From: Chloroflexota bacterium
GTDB lineage: Bacteria > Chloroflexota > Anaerolineae > UBA7937 > JACPPX01
Assembly: GCA_016196905.1 (NCBI GenBank)
Contig: JACPWV010000208.1
Coordinates: 1 to 8,846, forward strand
DNA: 8,846 nt
Direction of reading: 5' to 3'
A program made the translations under genes and the position numbers. The notes under the pieces are model-generated. The model ran no database searches and was not told the origin of the DNA. It was given only the letters and a program-made list of their open reading frames with translations. Each line of letters opens with the position of its first letter. The stretch's first letter is position 1. Below, piece by piece: positions 6,881 to 8,846 of the stretch.

Positions 6881-7234
6881 TTACTCGATTAACTCCAGTT
6901 GCACTATGGGCGCCGCATCGCCCTGGCGTGGCCCCAGCCTCACCAGGCGAGTGTAGCCGCCGGGTCGCTCACCGTAGCGGGGCCCGATGGTGTTAAAGAG
7001 CTCCTCGACTACTTGAGGGTCGCGCACCACCCGCAGCGCCTGGCGCCGGGCGTGCAGGTCCCCGCGCTTGGAGAGGGAGATGAGCTTCTCGGCCTGGCCA
7101 CGGATCGCCTTGGCCTTGGCCTCGGTGGTGCGGATCTTACCGTGGCGAAATAGATCGGTGATCAGGTTACGCCGGAGGCTCCGCCGATGATCCGCGTCCC
7201 GCTTGAGCTGGCGCCCCGCCACGCGATGTCTCAT
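6881..7234 (-). CDS. rplQ: 50S ribosomal protein L17 (bL17)
   Basis: The 117-residue protein opens with the bL17 signature MRHRVAGRQLKRDADHRR, continues through LRRNLITDLFRHGKIRTTEAKAK and ends in the short IVQLELIE strand typical of bacterial L17. L17 binds 23S rRNA near the exit side of the large subunit. The ATG overlaps the rpoA stop by four bases (ATGA, 7231-7234), so the two are translationally coupled, with GAGGA just upstream. Order rpoA-rplQ is near-universal in bacteria. Confidence 0.98.
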   Translation of the reverse strand: MRHRVAGRQLKRDADHRRSLRRNLITDLFRHGKIRTTEAKAKAIRGQAEKLISLSKRGDLHARRQALRVVRDPQVVEELFNTIGPRYGERPGGYTRLVRLGPRQGDAAPIVQLELIE

Positions 7235-8211
7235 ACTTCCTCGGCGATCTCCTCCATGGGGCGCCCACCTAAGGCGGACTCCCGCCAGCTCAGGAAGCCC
7301 TTCTGGGCCAGGGCCTCCTTGAGCTCATCCAGGGACTTCTGGCCGAAGTTGCGGATGGAGAGGATCTCCTCGTCGCCTTTCTCCAAGCGCTCCAGGACCT
7401 CCCCCACCTTGGTGATGCCCGCCCGCTTCAAGCAGTTGAAGGCGCGCACCGAGAGATCCAGCTCCTCAACGGGCGTCTCATAGATGCGCGGGGGAATGCC
7501 CACCGTGGACTCCACGAACTCCTCCACCGCCAGGCCACCGAAGTTGACGACGAGATTCAGGTGGCGAACCAAAATCTGGGCGGCGGTGCTCAGGGCCTCC
7601 CGAGGTTCGATGGTCCCATCTGTCCAGATCTCCATGATCAGTTGATCGAAGTTAGTGACTTGGCCCACCCGGACCCGATCCACGTTGTAGGAAACTTTGC
7701 GGATGGGGCTGAACACAGCGTCCACCGGCAGTTCGCCGATGGGCAATTTGCCCCGCCCCTCGGCGGGGGAGTAGCCCCGCCCGCGCTCCACCACCAACTC
7801 CAACTCTAGGCGAGCCTTGTCCGAATCCAGGGTGGCCAGCTTGAGATCGGGGTTGACGATCTCCACCTCGGAGGGACTCTCAATATCCCCCGCGCTGACC
7901 ACGCCCTCTCCCTTCTTGGTGAGGCGCAGGCGTAGCGGCCCCTGGCCCTCCATCCTGAAGCGGATCTGTTTCACATTCAGCATGAGGGCCAGGGTATCCT
8001 CTTTCAGGTGCGGGATAGGAGAGAAATCGTGGTGGATCCCATCCACCTTCATCGAGGTCACCGCCGCCCCAGGCAGGGAGGAGAGCAGGCTGCGCCGCAG
8101 GGCGCTGCCCAAAGTGATCCCGTAGCCAGCCTCCAGGGGACCGATCACGAATTTCCCGTAATTTCGCACCAGCGCCTGTGCTTCGACTTTGGGTAACACC
8201 AACTCCAACAA
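7231..8211 (-). CDS. rpoA: DNA-directed RNA polymerase subunit alpha
   Basis: This complete 326-residue alpha subunit dimerises to nucleate assembly of RNA polymerase. The N-terminal domain (about 1-225) has GPLEAGYGITLGSALRRSLLSSLPGAAVTS (24-53), the dimer and beta-contact region, and VDAVFSPIRKVSYNVD (163-178). A linker leads to the alpha C-terminal domain (about 247-310), with SVRAFNCLKRAGI (254-266) containing R257, equivalent to the residue that contacts UP-element DNA in E. coli. The start is a TTG: the frame has two tandem TTG codons (8211 and 8208) after AGGAGGT. I give the first; the second, 8 nt from the site, would remove one residue and is equally plausible. It lies 47 nt after rpsD and overlaps rplQ by 4 nt. 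Confidence 0.98.
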   Translation of the reverse strand: MLELVLPKVEAQALVRNYGKFVIGPLEAGYGITLGSALRRSLLSSLPGAAVTSMKVDGIHHDFSPIPHLKEDTLALMLNVKQIRFRMEGQGPLRLRLTKKGEGVVSAGDIESPSEVEIVNPDLKLATLDSDKARLELELVVERGRGYSPAEGRGKLPIGELPVDAVFSPIRKVSYNVDRVRVGQVTNFDQLIMEIWTDGTIEPREALSTAAQILVRHLNLVVNFGGLAVEEFVESTVGIPPRIYETPVEELDLSVRAFNCLKRAGITKVGEVLERLEKGDEEILSIRNFGQKSLDELKEALAQKGFLSWRESALGGRPMEEIAEEV

Positions 8212-8216
8212 CGGGG

Positions 8217-8223
8217 ACCTCCT
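8217..8223 (-). promoter_or_regulatory. Ribosome binding site for the TTG start of rpoA
   Basis: A perfect AGGAGGT lies 5 nt before the first TTG (8211) and 8 nt before the second (8208). There is no ATG or GTG at suitable spacing, so rpoA must begin with TTG. The very strong site may compensate for the weak start codon. Confidence 0.85.
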
Positions 8224-8258
8224 CTCCCCGCTTCGATCCGCGGGGACCCTGACGAGCT

Positions 8259-8846
8259 CTAGCGGCTGTAGTACTCCACGATCAACTGTTCGTTGAAAAG
8301 AACCTGAATCTCTTCGCGCGCGGGGATCTCCAGCACCTTCGCGCTGAGGGCCTTCTCATCCAGACGCAGCCAGCTGGGTACGGGGCGCTCTCCCCAACTG
8401 CGGCCCACCATCTGGAAATAAGTCGTGTCTTTGGAACCCGGCCGCACCGCGATCTCGTCACCGGTCTGCACCAGGTAGGAAGGGATATCCGTCTTTCGTC
8501 CATTCACCTGGATGTGTCCATGCTGCACCAACTGGCGGGCTTGCGCGCGCGAGGAGGCCAAGCCTACCCGGTAAACGACGTTGTCCAGCCGGCGTTCGAG
8601 CATCTGCAAGAGCGCCAGGCCGGTCACCCCTGTGCGTCGTTCGGCCTCCTTAAAGTAACGCCGGAATTGGCGCTCCATCACCCCATAGATGCGCCGCGCC
8701 TTCTGCTTCTCGCGCAACTGCAGGGAGTAGTCCGAGGGTTTGCGTCGGATTTTGGACTTCTTTCCGTGCATGCCCGGCGGGTAGGAGCGCCGCTCCACGG
8801 CGCACTTGGGGGTAAAACAGCGCTCCCCCTTCAGGAAGAGTTTCTC
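8259..8846 (-). CDS. rpsD: 30S ribosomal protein S4 (uS4), 5' end outside window
   Basis: The minus-strand frame is open to the window edge, giving 195 residues of an expected 205-210, so only about a dozen N-terminal residues are missing. The visible start [20 protein letters not shown] contains C-X4-C (cysteine codons at 8817-8819 and 8802-8804), fitting the second half of the zinc-binding motif of the C+ type of S4. The S4 RNA-binding domain lies in the middle ([20 protein letters not shown] to YLVQTGDEI), and the tail ends QLIVEYYSR. uS4 binds 16S rRNA first in 30S assembly, and in several bacteria it represses its own operon. A GTG at 8796-8798 could be mistaken for the start, but it encodes V in the conserved [11 protein letters not shown]. 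It precedes rpoA, the standard order. Confidence 0.97.
   Translation of the reverse strand, partial: EKLFLKGERCFTPKCAVERRSYPPGMHGKKSKIRRKPSDYSLQLREKQKARRIYGVMERQFRRYFKEAERRTGVTGLALLQMLERRLDNVVYRVGLASSRAQARQLVQHGHIQVNGRKTDIPSYLVQTGDEIAVRPGSKDTTYFQMVGRSWGERPVPSWLRLDEKALSAKVLEIPAREEIQVLFNEQLIVEYYSR

Noticed and set aside
1..8846. Mobile element, CRISPR array, phage or defence genes
   Set aside because: No transposase, integrase, regularly spaced repeat or target-site duplication was seen; gene content and order are ordinary chromosomal.

Overview
The window is a GC-rich stretch of bacterial chromosome made almost entirely of conserved housekeeping genes, nearly all on the minus strand. The gene order rpsD-rpoA-rplQ-truA-rplM-rpsI is the alpha/S4 ribosomal operon continuing through truA into L13/S9, a layout common in Gram-positive-type lineages, Chloroflexota and relatives. 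A GerMN-domain lipoprotein and a decaprenyl-phosphate phosphoribosyltransferase-like UbiA enzyme also suggest a Chloroflexota-like (Anaerolineae or related) organism. That placement is inference, because no rRNA or other decisive marker is present.

Layout, left to right. 1-701 (-): N-terminal half of a major facilitator superfamily exporter that runs off the left edge. 710-1198 (-): GerMN-domain lipoprotein. 1206-3026 (-): lepA (EF-4). 3033-3866 (-): tlyA-type rRNA 2'-O-methyltransferase. These four genes are 6-8 nt apart and look like one transcript led by tlyA. 3867-4001: divergent intergenic region with a good sigma70-type promoter for the only plus-strand gene, a UbiA-family phosphoribosyltransferase (4002-4874). 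4875-5194: a 320-nt convergent gap with no convincing gene. It holds an AT-rich pair of operator-like repeats, an inverted repeat and a 12-bp hairpin just downstream of rpsI. 5195-8846 (-): rpsI, rplM, truA, rplQ, rpoA and rpsD (5' end outside the window), tightly packed.

The right block supplies ribosomal proteins S4, L17, L13 and S9, the RNA polymerase alpha subunit and a tRNA pseudouridine synthase. The left block adds an rRNA methyltransferase and a ribosome-associated GTPase, so most of the window serves translation. The lipoprotein, exporter and prenyl-phosphate enzyme concern the cell envelope. Start-codon use is varied: TTG for rpoA, GTG for rpsI, ATG for the others whose start is visible.

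I found no mobile element, CRISPR array, tRNA or rRNA, and no new multi-gene system. The least explained sequence is the convergent gap at 4875-5194.
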